This document shows, piece after piece, positions 45,613 through 55,094 of a stretch of 64,000 nucleotides of DNA; within the stretch, counting starts at the first letter, position 1, and the number at the start of each line of letters is the position of its first letter. A program made the position numbers and the translations under genes. The notes under the pieces are model-generated. The model was given only the letters and a program-made list of their open reading frames with translations. It was not told where the DNA came from and did no database searches. The DNA is from Pyropia haitanensis (taxonomy: Eukaryota > Rhodophyta > Bangiophyceae > Bangiales > Bangiaceae): assembly GCA_008729055.1 (NCBI GenBank), contig SDUX01000002.1, forward strand, positions 1,660,066 through 1,724,065, given 5' to 3'.

Positions 45613-46097
45613 GCGGCGGCGGCGGCGGCGGCGACGGCGGCGGCGGCGGCGACGGCGGCGGCAGTGGGTCCGCCGCGGCGGTCGCCACGGCGGGCGCCGG
45701 CGGGGCGGCTCGGGGTGCCGCCGCGGGGAGCCCGCCCCGCGTGGCCACCGCCGCGGCCGCCGCCCCGTCCGCGACGCCCCCGGCGGCCACGGCCGCCCCT
45801 GCGGCCGCCGCGGCGGCCGGTGGGGCGCCACCCGGCGGTGGGGCCACCGCGGGGGACCCCCCCGACGGCGCCGCCGCCGCGGCCGCCGCCCCAACCGTCG
45901 GCGTCCCGGCGGGCGCGCCCGCCGGCGCGCCGCCAAACGGGTGAGCAACGCCGCCGGCGGCGGCGGCGGCGGGCGTTGGCACGGCGGCCGCGGGCGGCGG
46001 CGGCGTGGCGGCCGCGGTCCCCGCCGCCACACTGGGCCACGGGGTGGTCACCCCCGCCACGGGCGCGCCGGGCCACGCGGCGGTCGCCGCATCCCCC

Positions 46098-46146
<49 letters not shown>

Positions 46147-46297
46147 CGCCGCCGCCGCGCGCGTCCCCCCCCTCTCCCCCCTCATCACCAACCAACACCA
46201 GCGGCGTGGCGCCCGGCCACAGGGCGGCGGCGGCGGCGGCGGCGCACCCCCCCCCCCCCCCCGCGCCGCCCGCAGCCGCGGCGGCGGCGCCGTCCAT
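36564..46297 (-). CDS. NELF-B/COBRA1-like protein with a giant Ala/Pro low-complexity N-terminal region (about 3,240 aa)
   Basis: The C-terminal part (36564-38400) aligns by eye with negative elongation factor B, a pausing factor of RNA polymerase II. GKRYLYDRLSSADLQPTMF and LPAWTRPALDLITASGLS followed by VVTYMVDKLVTAI match the NELF-B N-terminal helices. VALLVASFPYLSTPLLAPV and LPLDVKRKVWDAQGAWSAAF match its HLPKVP...VEVKRQIWQDNQALF region. Before it come an acidic segment (MDDAGGD..., around 38500-38700) and more than 2,500 residues of Ala/Pro/Thr sequence built of in-frame repeats. The frame is open from 46993, but the first ATG is at 46295-46297, so the true start, or an upstream exon, is uncertain. 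At the 3' end the frame changes in C runs at about 36895-36930. Beyond them LPDAAVGRVIAAGGVAAAT runs to a TGA at 36564-36566. No intron was identified. Confidence 0.6.
39240..39440. repeat. 24-bp in-frame repeat, APTGAAAA type
   Basis: Degenerate tandem repeats of about 24 bp reading APTGAAAA-like octapeptides on the minus strand, inside the low-complexity region of the giant gene. Confidence 0.6.
40155..40290. repeat. 60-bp tandem repeat (two copies plus)
   Basis: GCGGGCGTTGGCGGTGCGG recurs exactly 60 bases later, with a 30-base half period. In frame with the giant minus-strand gene (AAPPTPAAAP / AAPPPPAAAT units). Confidence 0.75.
40795..40960. repeat. 21-bp tandem repeat, PPSPAAA type
   Basis: Units of 21 bp around GGGGACGGCGGCGCGGCC, at least four well matched and then diverging, reading PPSPAAA on the minus strand. 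Confidence 0.75.
43770..44110. repeat. 144-bp tandem repeat
   Basis: The segment starting ATGGGCACAGACCCCGCACC at 43776 recurs at 43920 with few changes, and a third, more diverged copy starts near 44064. The 144-bp period equals 48 codons, so the minus-strand frame is kept. Confidence 0.8.
44940..45185. repeat. 18-bp tandem repeat, TPPAVA type
   Basis: About a dozen 18-bp units around GCCGGCGGCGTCGCCACR, encoding TPPAVA hexapeptides on the minus strand of the giant gene. Confidence 0.8.
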
Positions 46298-46621
46298 CAG
46301 CACAGTGGCGGGCCACCCCTCCCCCCCCCAGCCACCACCACCACCACCACCACCACCACCCCCACCCCCACCACCACCGCCGCCCTCACTACCGCCGCCG
46401 CCCCCACCCCAGCCACCGGCGGCCGACGGCGGCGTGCTGGCGGCCGGCCGCGGCGGCGGGGCGGCCCAGAGGACGGCGGCGGCGGCGGCGGCGGCGGCTT
46501 CGAGCTCCTCGGCGCTGCCAGGGGGGGCGGGGGGGGGGGGGACGGCGGGTGCCGCGCCCCGCCGGCCGCGCCGTCGCCCGCGCCGGCCGCGCCGGCCGTG
46601 GCGGTGGCGCCGCCGCCGGCG

Positions 46622-46657
<36 letters not shown>

Positions 46658-47704
46658 TGGCCGGCGCCCGCGGCGGGGGGGGGGGGGCGCCGGGGGGCGC
46701 CGCCCCGCCGGCGGGTGCCATGGGGGCCCCAGCGGCCGCCGCACCGCGGCGGGGTGGCGGCGGTGGGCCCAGCGGGCGGCCGCGCCCGGCCGCGGCCGCG
46801 CTGCCGTCGCGCGCAAGGCAGACAGAGCGGGGCGGACGGGCAGCGGGGGGGAGCGCGGCTGAGCCGCCGACGCGTCGCCAGCCGTGCGCGGGCGCTGCCG
46901 CCGCCCCGCGTGGCGCCGAGGGGGGGCGGCAGCGTAGCCACCGCGGCCGACGCGGCGTGGGTCGACGGGTCGGGGCACCCACCCCCCTCCCAAACGCGGC
47001 GCGGGTGTGTGGCGGGGGGAGGGGAGGACGACGTGTCGAGCGGGACACCGACGGCCGCCGCGCGCAGACTTGATCCGTCATCGACACGTGGAAAGGTCCG
47101 TCATTGAAACGTGGCAAGATCCGTCCTCGACACGTGGAAAGGTCCGTCATCGACACGTGGAATCTGGCACGATCCCGCTTGGCCTCTTCCGCGTGTGTCG
47201 CGTCGCGCCGTGCCCTGCCTGCGCAGTGGGTCTGTTGTACGGTACTCGGCCAATGACCCACTGCGCTGTGCGGGCGTACAGCAACGGCAATGGCCGGCAT
47301 GTTTCTGCCCCGCCTTCCACTCTGTGAAGAGGGTGGGGCAGAAACTGTGGGGGGATGGCCAAGCGGCGCGCCGGGTTGCACTGACCTCGCCAAGAGCAGC
47401 TGCACATGGCTGCGGTCTGGTCGGCGGGGACGGGCAGGAGTTTTCTCGTCGGTAGCGTAGGTGTGTGCTGTACTCGCCGGTGCCCATTTTTCACCCGTCC
47501 GTCGCAACAAGGACGGAGCTAAGGGCGAGCATGGTGGGAAGGGAAGCGGTTGGTGACTGTCGGTCCCATGCGACTTGGTCCGCTCGGTACTGCGTCGTAG
47601 GTGGTTGCGTCGTCAAAGTATAGATTGTTTTTCATCCTATGTACAGCGCATTAACGTCCACCTTCCTCGCCAGTCAAACGTCCTACTGACGCGGCATCGC
47701 ATCC
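46298..47704. other. Upstream region of the NELF-B-like gene
   Basis: Low-complexity GC-rich sequence to about 46990, which is open in the giant gene's frame and might include more of its N-terminus. It is followed by an ACGTGG repeat array, a GGCCAATGA CCAAT-type element near 47249-47257, and less GC-rich sequence to the 3' end of the next minus-strand gene. No separate gene recognised. Confidence 0.45.
47072..47163. promoter_or_regulatory. Array of four ACGTGG (G-box-like) sites in a 46-bp repeat
   Basis: Two tandem 46-bp units (47072-47117 and 47118-47163), each made of two related half units. All four half units carry ACGTGG, and three of them have the full palindromic CACGTG core. Each half unit also has TCCGTC (GACGGA on the other strand). 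The array lies between the NELF-B-like gene and the upstream gene of the same strand, in promoter position for the former. bZIP or bHLH binding is inferred from the CACGTG core. Confidence 0.6.
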
Positions 47705-49261
47705 TTACGCCGTCGTCGTAGTCGAAAAGGACGTCGTTTCTACCACCGACTTGGTAGACTGCTGGATCGACGCAGCCTCGTCCTCCAAGCCCTTGACGAG
47801 CTCCATCGCCTTGGCGTGCTCCGCCTTGAGCGCGTCCACCTTGGCAGCCGCCGCCGCCCGCAGACCTTCCTCCATCGACGACACCGCCGTCGCGGCCGTG
47901 TCCCCGACTTGCAGCTTGGCCATGTCGCTGCCGAGCGAGTCGACCAGCCCCTGCGCGCGCGCGCGCTCCGCCTCGAGCGCCGCCGCCCGTGCGTCGGCGG
48001 CAGACTGCAGGTCCGCCTCGACGGCCGAGACGACGCCGGCCACCGCCGCGCCACTATCCGTGTTCATGTCGTCGGCAAGCTTGGCGGCAAGGTCCGCCGC
48101 GTTGGCGCGCTGCGCCTCGAGGCTCGACGTGGTCGTCTTTGACACCGTCTTCAGCTCCGTCTCCATCTTGCCAAGCGCCGCCTTGAGCTCCTCCTTGTCC
48201 CCAACCAGCTGGGCAATGGACGCGTCCTTCTCCGATGTGAGGCCCTCCAGCTCATTCTTCTTGTCGGCCACGCGGCGCTTCAGCGCGGCAAGCTGCTCCT
48301 TTGCTTCCTCGAGCGTGCCCGCCAACGCCTCCTTCTCCTTCACCTGCTCCTTGAGCTCGGCCTCCACCTTGGCCTTCTCCTCGGCCGCCGCCTTCTTGGC
48401 GGCCAGATGGTCCGCGGTCGTACCCTCCAGTTCGCTCTTCTCAGCTGCCTCGGCGTTCAGCTTGTCCTTGAGGTCCTCGCGCGCAGCCAACAGTTCGTCC
48501 AGCTTGGCGCGGTTGGCTGCAAGCCGCTCCTGCACCTTCTCTTTGTCCGTCGCCACAGACACCACCGTGCTCTGCAGATCCTTTTGCTCCTTCGCCGCCG
48601 CGTCGCGCTCGCCCTCGAGCGTGCCCGCCGTGTCGGCCAGCATGTGCTGGTCGCGGAGCAGCTGCTCCGCCTGGTTCTGCAGCCCGTCCACGTTTTGGGC
48701 GGCCGCATTGATCTCGGCCGCCTTGCGCCGCGCCTCGGCCTCAAGGTCGTCCACCTGCGCGCTCAGGGCGTCAATCTTGGCCTTGTCGCCCCGCACGACC
48801 GCATCCAGATCGGCCTCGACCGCCTCTTTGGCGGTGCGCAGCTCCGCAATCTTCGCGGCCTTGTCCATAGCCTCCTTTTGCGCCGACGTGAGCGCTTGCT
48901 GGGTGCCCGCGGCCGCCTGCTTCGTGTCGTCCAACTCCTTGGCAGTCATATCCGCCGCCTGGAGCTCCTCATACATCCCCTTGTTCTCCGAATGCAGCTG
49001 CTCATTGACGGTCGTCACCTTCTCCAGCTCAACGGTCAGGTTGGCCAGCTTGGCCTTCAGCGCCTCGGTAAGGCGGAGGACGGCATTGGACTCGCGCGAG
49101 GCAACCGCCTGCAGCGCCTCCAGATGCGTGTTGACGTCCTCGGCGCCCGCCAGCCCCGACTGCCGGGTCGTCGTCGTCGTTGTTGTCTTCGATACGCTCG
49201 TCGACTTGGACGACTCGGACCCGCTCGAGCCGTTCTTGGCGGAAGAATTCATCTGGGCCAT
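47705..49261 (-). CDS. Long coiled-coil protein A, 518 aa (paralogue of the gene at 51388)
   Basis: ATG at 49259-49261 (MAQMNSSAKNGSS) and TAA at 47705-47707, intact frame. Residues 1-35 are Ser/Thr-rich with a poly-Thr run and TRQSG; residues ~45-375 are a nearly continuous charged heptad coiled coil (for example LTEALKAKLANLTVELEKV, AKIAELRTAKEAVEADLDAV). Residues ~376-505 hold three copies of a 48-49-residue unit containing LEAERARA...L-x-x-x-L, and the last ~20 residues are Thr/Ser-rich (ETTSFSTTTTA). No motor, membrane or enzymatic domain is visible. The layout (head, rod, repeat tail) is like a filament-forming protein, but I see no match to a named intermediate-filament family. It shares order and sequence with the protein read in the opposite direction from 51388, so the two arose by inverted duplication. 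TATATA on the minus strand lies 221 bp upstream. Confidence 0.85.
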   Translation of the reverse strand: MAQMNSSAKNGSSGSESSKSTSVSKTTTTTTTRQSGLAGAEDVNTHLEALQAVASRESNAVLRLTEALKAKLANLTVELEKVTTVNEQLHSENKGMYEELQAADMTAKELDDTKQAAAGTQQALTSAQKEAMDKAAKIAELRTAKEAVEADLDAVVRGDKAKIDALSAQVDDLEAEARRKAAEINAAAQNVDGLQNQAEQLLRDQHMLADTAGTLEGERDAAAKEQKDLQSTVVSVATDKEKVQERLAANRAKLDELLAAREDLKDKLNAEAAEKSELEGTTADHLAAKKAAAEEKAKVEAELKEQVKEKEALAGTLEEAKEQLAALKRRVADKKNELEGLTSEKDASIAQLVGDKEELKAALGKMETELKTVSKTTTSSLEAQRANAADLAAKLADDMNTDSGAAVAGVVSAVEADLQSAADARAAALEAERARAQGLVDSLGSDMAKLQVGDTAATAVSSMEEGLRAAAAAKVDALKAEHAKAMELVKGLEDEAASIQQSTKSVVETTSFSTTTTA

Positions 49262-51387
49262 GATGAGTACGGGCGGGAGGGAGGATAAGGGGATAGAAGC
49301 GGGGAAGAAGGGCACCGCGGGTGGAGAAAACGAGCAACAAGCGACCAGCCGCTGCGTGACGTCGACGACAACAATGAGCAATGTAGATACAGGGGTAGAG
49401 AACTGGATACCTGAAGCAGCTGCGAGTGCTTTAGTATGGCAGTCGGGGAAGCTGCGGGGGCACGACGGGAAGCCATGGCGTATATACCCGACGCCGCGCG
49501 ACTGCGGGGAGGGGGGGGGAACGCGGGCGTACGCGGCGCGCCCACGCCGCCGCTGCCGCCGCCCGCGGCCGCTGCCCCGACGGCACCCCCCCGCCCGTGC
49601 TCACAGACCGGCGGTGGACACCCCCCGCCGCGGGGCCGCCAGCGACCTCCGGCGGACAGCGTCACGCCCCTTGTTGCACGCACCCCCCCTCCCTGCTTGC
49701 ACCCGCCCACTGCTTGCACGCTCCCCCCCCCCCTTGCCGGCCGGTCGGTCACCCTCCCGGCCGCCCACCAAGCCAACAAACGTGCAAACCACCTGGAGCA
49801 GCAGCCACCGCCGCTTGGCCACCCACAGAGCAGCCCCGACGGGTACAGTACAGGCACACGCGCCGCCGAGTCGGACGTATCCTTGACAGCGGCGGCCAGC
49901 CAGACCGTCCCGCGTCGCGCACATCCCCAGCCGCGGACCAGGCGGGCGGCAGGCGCGTTGGCGGCGCCGCCGGCAAAGCGGTTTGCACGTCCCACCCCCC
50001 CCCCCCGCCGCGGCGGGCCGGCCGGCCGCCGACGCGCGCCGGGCGGCGTGGAGGGCCCGACGTGGCGGGAGCTGCCAACCGCGGCGGGCAAGCGCCGCGC
50101 CCCTTCCAGACCGGCGCCGACGCCCGCCAAGCGCCTGCCACGCGCGGCCGCACGTTCCATCCGCCGCGGGTGCCGCGCCGCGGAGGGGCTGGACCCGGCG
50201 CCACTTGAGGGGAAGGGGTTCTAGGAGGGTTCTAGGAGGATCCGCCCCTCTGTTGCCGGGGTGCTCGTGGAGGGAGGACGAGCACCACGACCACTGCCAG
50301 CTTGTCACCTTGGAAAATTGCAGCCGCGAGCCACTCGCAGCCACACGCATGCAGAGTGGCTGGTGGTGGGCGGCGAATCTTGTCGTTGCTGGCCTTGATG
50401 GCAATATCCCGCGAGCGGCCAGCCGCCCAGCGGGAGGCGCTGGCCGTCCCAGCGGCGGCGCCGGTTGAGGCCGCACCGCGTCACGTGCGCCCTGCAAAGG
50501 ACAGACGCAGGGGCGGCACATGCCGTCGCGGCCCGCGCCGCACGCGCCCGCTCTACGCGTCCCAGTCGTCGTGGCCACGCGCGGCGGCGGGGCCGCACGT
50601 GCCCGCGGGCAGCCCGCCGCGCCAGCGGCCGCGGCGGCGCGTGCCGTCCCCCCCCCCCGCACCGGTCATCTGCCTGCCGCTCCCCCGCCGCCACTGCCGG
50701 CCGCGGCGGCCACCCGCGGTCCCCGCCGCGCTGGCCGACGGCCTGACGTTGCGTGTGGGCGGCGGCGGCATGCATGCAAGCCGCCGACGCCGCGTGGCGT
50801 GTGCATCGTGTGCGCGCCGGGATCCACCCGCGCGGCCGCTGGGCGTTGTGTGCTCTTTGTGTGCACGGCTGGGGTGCAGGTAGGCTTTGCAAAGCGAGCC
50901 AGTCTTGCGGGTCGTCCTCGGGGGGTGGGGGGGGGGTGGCGGGCGTGGCGGTGGAGCCCGAGCGTCTGGCCATCGGTGGAGGTGGTGCGGCAGACCGGGG
51001 GGCGCGGGGATTGCAGGCGGGGGGGGGGGATGGGTGGGGCGGGCGCGTGGCAGGGGTCACCAAGTTGGCTTGGGCGTAGCGGCCACGAGCAGAGTGGGCG
51101 TGGGGGGCGGCGGAGGCGGCGGGGGCGGGGGGTGACCTGGCCGGCACCCGCCGCGCCGCTGCCGCCCCGCGCCGTCGTCGTGTGGTGGTACAAGAGAGCC
51201 ACCCCCATCGCCGCACACGCCGATTTCGCGACGAATCGACAGCAATCCCGTCTCTCGCATCACCCGCGACGCCTGTACATTCAATTGTCTGCACCTTCCC
51301 ATCGCCTGCTCACACCACCCGCTGTTACCATCTCCCTCCTGCCGTTGCCGTACACCCCCCCCCCTGTGCCTCACCACCACCGCCGCC
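49262..51387. other. Divergent promoter region of the coiled-coil pair
   Basis: A 2.1-kb spacer between two start codons facing away from each other. It contains the TATA box of gene A at 49482, a short direct repeat (GGTTCTAGGAG twice, 50217-50238), GC-rich low complexity from 50450 to 50750, and pyrimidine-rich leaders on both sides. No clear TATA box precedes gene B. No coding sequence recognised. Confidence 0.5.
49482..49487 (-). promoter_or_regulatory. TATA box of coiled-coil gene A
   Basis: TATATA (GGGTATATAC on the minus strand), 221 bp upstream of the ATG at 49261. This is nearly the same distance as in the BAR gene. Confidence 0.6.
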
Positions 51388-53481
51388 ATGCCGAGTGGGA
51401 CGAAGAAGCAGGGCCCCTTGAGCCAGCTGGGCGGCGCCATCTCGTCGGCCGCCATTGCGGTGGCAGACGGTGCCAAGTCGGTGTTTGTCGCCGACGGCGA
51501 CACGCCGTCGACGGCTCGTGGCGACGCGCCGGCCACGAAGGACGGTGCCGCCAAGTCGGCCGATGGCGGCCTCGCGACCATCACCCGCACGGCCAAGACG
51601 TCGTCCTCTAGCAGCCCGGCCACGGCCGGGGGCAACGCCAAGGCGGCCGACGGCGATCAGGCGGCTGTCACCCGCACGGTCAAGACCTCGTCCTACAGCG
51701 CGGACGACAAAGCCACGGGCGGGTCGTCGGGCGCGACCGGGTCGTCGGGCGCTGCCGACTCATCGGGCGCGGCCGACTCGTCGGGTGCGGCCGACTCGTC
51801 GGTGGCGGCCGTGACGCGCTCCGTTACGCAGGATGTATCGGCAGCGGTGGACGCTGCGCGTGCCAAGGCGGCTTCGATGGAGGTGGAAGCGCCGCCCCTG
51901 TCGGGGACGACGACCAAGGACGTGTCGTACACCACGTCATCGGACCGCGACGCGTCGTCGGGCGACGGCGCGTTTACCAGCTCCGTCACGCAGCGCTCCA
52001 AGACGACGACCACAATGTCGGTGCCGACGGAGGAGATTGCGACGATCGAGGCGGCGACCAGCCAGCGGACCACCGACACGTTTGCGCTCGTCGAGTCGCT
52101 CAGGGCCAAGCTCGCCGCCCTCACCGCCCAGTACGCGTCGGTGAGCAGCGAGAATGAGTCGCTGGCGGCGAGCAACACGGGCCTGAAGGAGCAAGTGACA
52201 AAGGCCGACGACGCGGCGGCGGAGCTGGACGCGACCAAGGCGGCCGTTGCGTCTCAGCGGAAGGACCTGGACGAGGCACGTGCGCGGGCGGAAGCGAATG
52301 CTGCCAAGCTGTCGGCCATTGACGCGGCGCGCCGTGCTGTCGAGGCGGACCTGGAGGCGGTGCAGGCGGGCGACGCGGCCAAGATTGAGCAGCTGACCAT
52401 GCGGGCGGAGGCGCTCAAGGCGGACGTGGCCGCCAAGGACGGCGCTCTTGATGCGCAGATTAAGTATGTGGGCGAGCTGGAGGGCAAGACGGACGAGCTG
52501 AAGGGCGCCCGGGAGGAGCTTGTCGCCAAGACGGATGCGCTCGAGCGGGAACGTGATGAGCTGCTCGCAGCGGTGTCGCGCCTGCAGGGTGCCGTCGCGG
52601 ACGGGTCTGCGGAGAAGGCGACCCTGAAGGGGCAGCTCAAGGACAATGGCAAGAAGCTAGAGGAGGTGTTTAAGGAGCGCGAGGCCCTTCAGGCCGAGCT
52701 GCGCACGCAGGAGGTTGCTGTCGGTGAGCTGGAGGACAAGACCGCCAAGCTGGCCGACGCCAAGGACGCGCTGGAAGGCGCCACGGCCGATACCAAGAAG
52801 GCACTCGACAAGGAGCAGGCTGCCAAGGAGGAGGCGGCGACGACGCTGGAGGAGGTGCGGGCGCAGGTGGAGGCGATGCGGGGTGAGCTGGACGGCCTGG
52901 AGACGGAGTTGGCCAACACGGTCAAGGCGAAGGACAGCTTCATTGCCGACCTGGCCGCCGACAAGGCGGAGCTCAAGGACATGATCGAGAAGGTGCGCAC
53001 GCACCTGACGACCACCACCGAGACGCAGGTGCGGTCGCTTGAGGCGGAGCGCGCCAAGGCGATGAAGCTCGCCGCGTCGCTCGAGGCGGATCTGGAGCGG
53101 GCCAAGGACGCGACGCCCATTGAGTCAGCAGTGTCGGCGGCGGAGGCCAAGCTGTCGGCCGCGTCGGACGCGCAGGTGGCGTCGCTGGCCGCCCAGCAAG
53201 CCAAGGCGAAGGAGGTGATGGAGGCGTTGGAAGAGCAGCTGGCCGTTGCCCGCGACCCGGCGACCGTCTCTTCGGCCGTGTCGTCGCTCAAGACGGAGGT
53301 TATGTCCGTGACGGACGAGCAAAAGCGGGCGCTCAAGGGCGAACACGCCCGCGCTATGGAGCTTGCCAAGCAGCTGGAAGAGCAGATCGCGACGGCGAGC
53401 CAGCAGCCGAAGGTTGTTTCCAGCGTGACGTCATCGAAGACGACGACGACGGAGAGCAAGCCGATGGAGCAGTCAGCCTAG
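51388..53481 (+). CDS. Long coiled-coil protein B, 697 aa (paralogue of the gene at 47705)
   Basis: ATG at 51388 in cgccgccATG and TAG at 53479-53481, intact frame. The head (residues 1-225) is Ser/Thr/Ala-rich. It repeats a T-R-T/S-x-K-T-S-S motif (ITRTAKTSSS, VTRTVKTSSY, VTQRSKTTTT) that could be phosphorylated, and has a DSSGAA hexapeptide run near 51765-51805. The rod (~230-540) is a continuous charged coiled coil. Its segment RRAVEADLEAVQAGDAAKIE is nearly the same as KEAVEADLDAVVRGDKAKID of protein A. The tail has three 49-residue units starting near residues 545, 594 and 643, then SVTSSKTTTTES. No enzymatic or membrane domain. Filament or scaffold function is inferred from architecture; the longer head is the main difference from A. 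Confidence 0.85.
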   Translation: MPSGTKKQGPLSQLGGAISSAAIAVADGAKSVFVADGDTPSTARGDAPATKDGAAKSADGGLATITRTAKTSSSSSPATAGGNAKAADGDQAAVTRTVKTSSYSADDKATGGSSGATGSSGAADSSGAADSSGAADSSVAAVTRSVTQDVSAAVDAARAKAASMEVEAPPLSGTTTKDVSYTTSSDRDASSGDGAFTSSVTQRSKTTTTMSVPTEEIATIEAATSQRTTDTFALVESLRAKLAALTAQYASVSSENESLAASNTGLKEQVTKADDAAAELDATKAAVASQRKDLDEARARAEANAAKLSAIDAARRAVEADLEAVQAGDAAKIEQLTMRAEALKADVAAKDGALDAQIKYVGELEGKTDELKGAREELVAKTDALERERDELLAAVSRLQGAVADGSAEKATLKGQLKDNGKKLEEVFKEREALQAELRTQEVAVGELEDKTAKLADAKDALEGATADTKKALDKEQAAKEEAATTLEEVRAQVEAMRGELDGLETELANTVKAKDSFIADLAADKAELKDMIEKVRTHLTTTTETQVRSLEAERAKAMKLAASLEADLERAKDATPIESAVSAAEAKLSAASDAQVASLAAQQAKAKEVMEALEEQLAVARDPATVSSAVSSLKTEVMSVTDEQKRALKGEHARAMELAKQLEEQIATASQQPKVVSSVTSSKTTTTESKPMEQSA
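53020..53430 (+). repeat. Three 49-residue (147-bp) coding repeats in protein B
   Basis: Units begin near codons for TQVRSLEAERAKAM, AQVASLAAQQAKAK and EQKRALKGEHARAM, exactly 49 codons apart. Forty-nine residues are seven heptads, so the repeat keeps the coiled-coil register. Confidence 0.75.
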
Positions 53482-55094
53482 ATGTAGAGGATGCCTGTCG
53501 CTGGTCAATGCGTGCATCGTCGCTTGTATATACGGAGAGCGCGTTTGTGAAAATGCCATAGCTTTGGATACTTTAGTTGAGCTTGAGCAGCTCCTTCACG
53601 CGAAGCGAGCACGCCACGGCGCTCTGCCTGCCGGGGGGCGGCCGCCACTACGGAGCGGGCGGTGCAGCCGCCCGCCGCGGCAGCGGCGGCGACCAGCAGC
53701 GCCGGCGTCCGCACATTGGCGGGGGGAGGGTTTCAAAAGGGGAGATGCCCCGCCGCCGCTGTCACCCCGGCTCAAACAACAGCCCAGCTCTCACAAGCAC
53801 CGTCTCTAACGCGGCCACCGTTACTCCCCCCCCCCCGAAAAACACAGCCGCCGCCCAACCCCCCACGCTCCTGTCAAGACATCGTCTCCACCGCCGCCAC
53901 TGAACCGACCCCCCCACCCAAATAGTCGCCACCCTCCGCCCCCCCCACCCAGCCGAAACGTTGTCTCCGCTCATGCCCCCCCCCCGCCCAACCACCGTCC
54001 CCGCAGCCGCTACAAACGCGCTCCCACGCCCCCCCCCAAAAAAACCGCAGCCGCTGCACCCCCACCCACCGCCGCCGCTTCCACTCCTTCAGGAGATGCG
54101 CGTCGTCGCCGTTGCCGTCGCGTTCACCGACGACATCGTCACCGTCGCCGCTACGTCTTCGGGGCAAGAGGAACAGGGGGGGTCGACGACCGGTGACCAG
54201 GTTGTTGATTTGCAAGCACCTCTCGCAGGAGAAACTTGAGTGGGGGAAAGGAATGCAGCATGGCCCGCACATGCTGCCATCTCCTTGCTGCTGTCAGCCC
54301 CTCCACTCCGGATGATCCCAAGCCTGACACTGTGACTATTGACACCTGGATTTTCGTTGATCCCGTGTCAGGGTGTGCTGGGGGGGGCAGCGGCGGGAGG
54401 CGACACCGCACCAAACCTGGCGGCGGCGGTGACCAGGCTGGCGAGTCGCGGCAGCCGCAAGCCAAGCGGTGGCCACAGGACCGACCTACAGATATTGAGA
54501 CGCTCCCCCACTCCATCCGTCATCGGCAGCCACACACGCCCCCGTCTGAGCAACCTGAGGGTGGCAGCCACGTGCTTTGTGCTGTGGCCCGTTGTTCCCA
54601 CTGTACGGGCTCCCCTCTTGGCGGTAGTGAGGCGCCCGCCGACTGTCTCTTGTGCCACAATGACAGCTGTGGTACCGACTGCTGAGGCCGGGCGCCTCCA
54701 CCTAACTAGAGGCGCCTTGACGCGCCCAAGGAGCGCCCGGTGAGGTACGCGTCCCATGCCGCCGCCATACCCTGTGTACCCACAGCGTGCGCACGGGCGA
54801 TCACGGTGCCGCGACGCGCGTCCGAGTGCCGCACCGCGGTCTCGGGCATTTCTCATCAGTAAGGCGCTGTGTGCGCTCGCCCCCGTCCTATACTCCCGCC
54901 CCGGCCTCGCGGGACGTGCCAACCGTCCGGGTGGCTTTGCACGAGCTGTCCCTTCCCCCCTCGCACGCGTCACCTTCCCGTTGGGGCGCTTTCTTGGGTG
55001 TCTTGAGTGACTTCGGCGGAGCCCCTCCCCGCCGCTGTGCCGCATGCTCCGCGAGCGGGGCGGCCGCTGCCGCCGCGTCGAGGCCTCGGCCGCC
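53482..55094. other. Spacer after coiled-coil gene B
   Basis: A short AT-containing 3' flank with TATATA at 53526-53531, then C-rich sequence to about 54100 and mixed sequence to the leader of the next gene. Several frames of 90-150 codons are open on both strands but none is recognisable. Confidence 0.4.

Noticed and set aside
38379..45944. A 2,500-codon open frame on the plus strand, antisense to the giant gene
   Set aside because: Ala, Gly, Pro and Thr codons made of GCC/GGC/CCG stay open on both strands. The opposite strand carries the NELF-B-like domain in continuity, and the plus frame has no recognisable domain.
47072..47163. CRISPR-like or satellite array
   Set aside because: Only two 46-bp units, no unique spacers; promoter position and ACGTGG cores favour a regulatory array.
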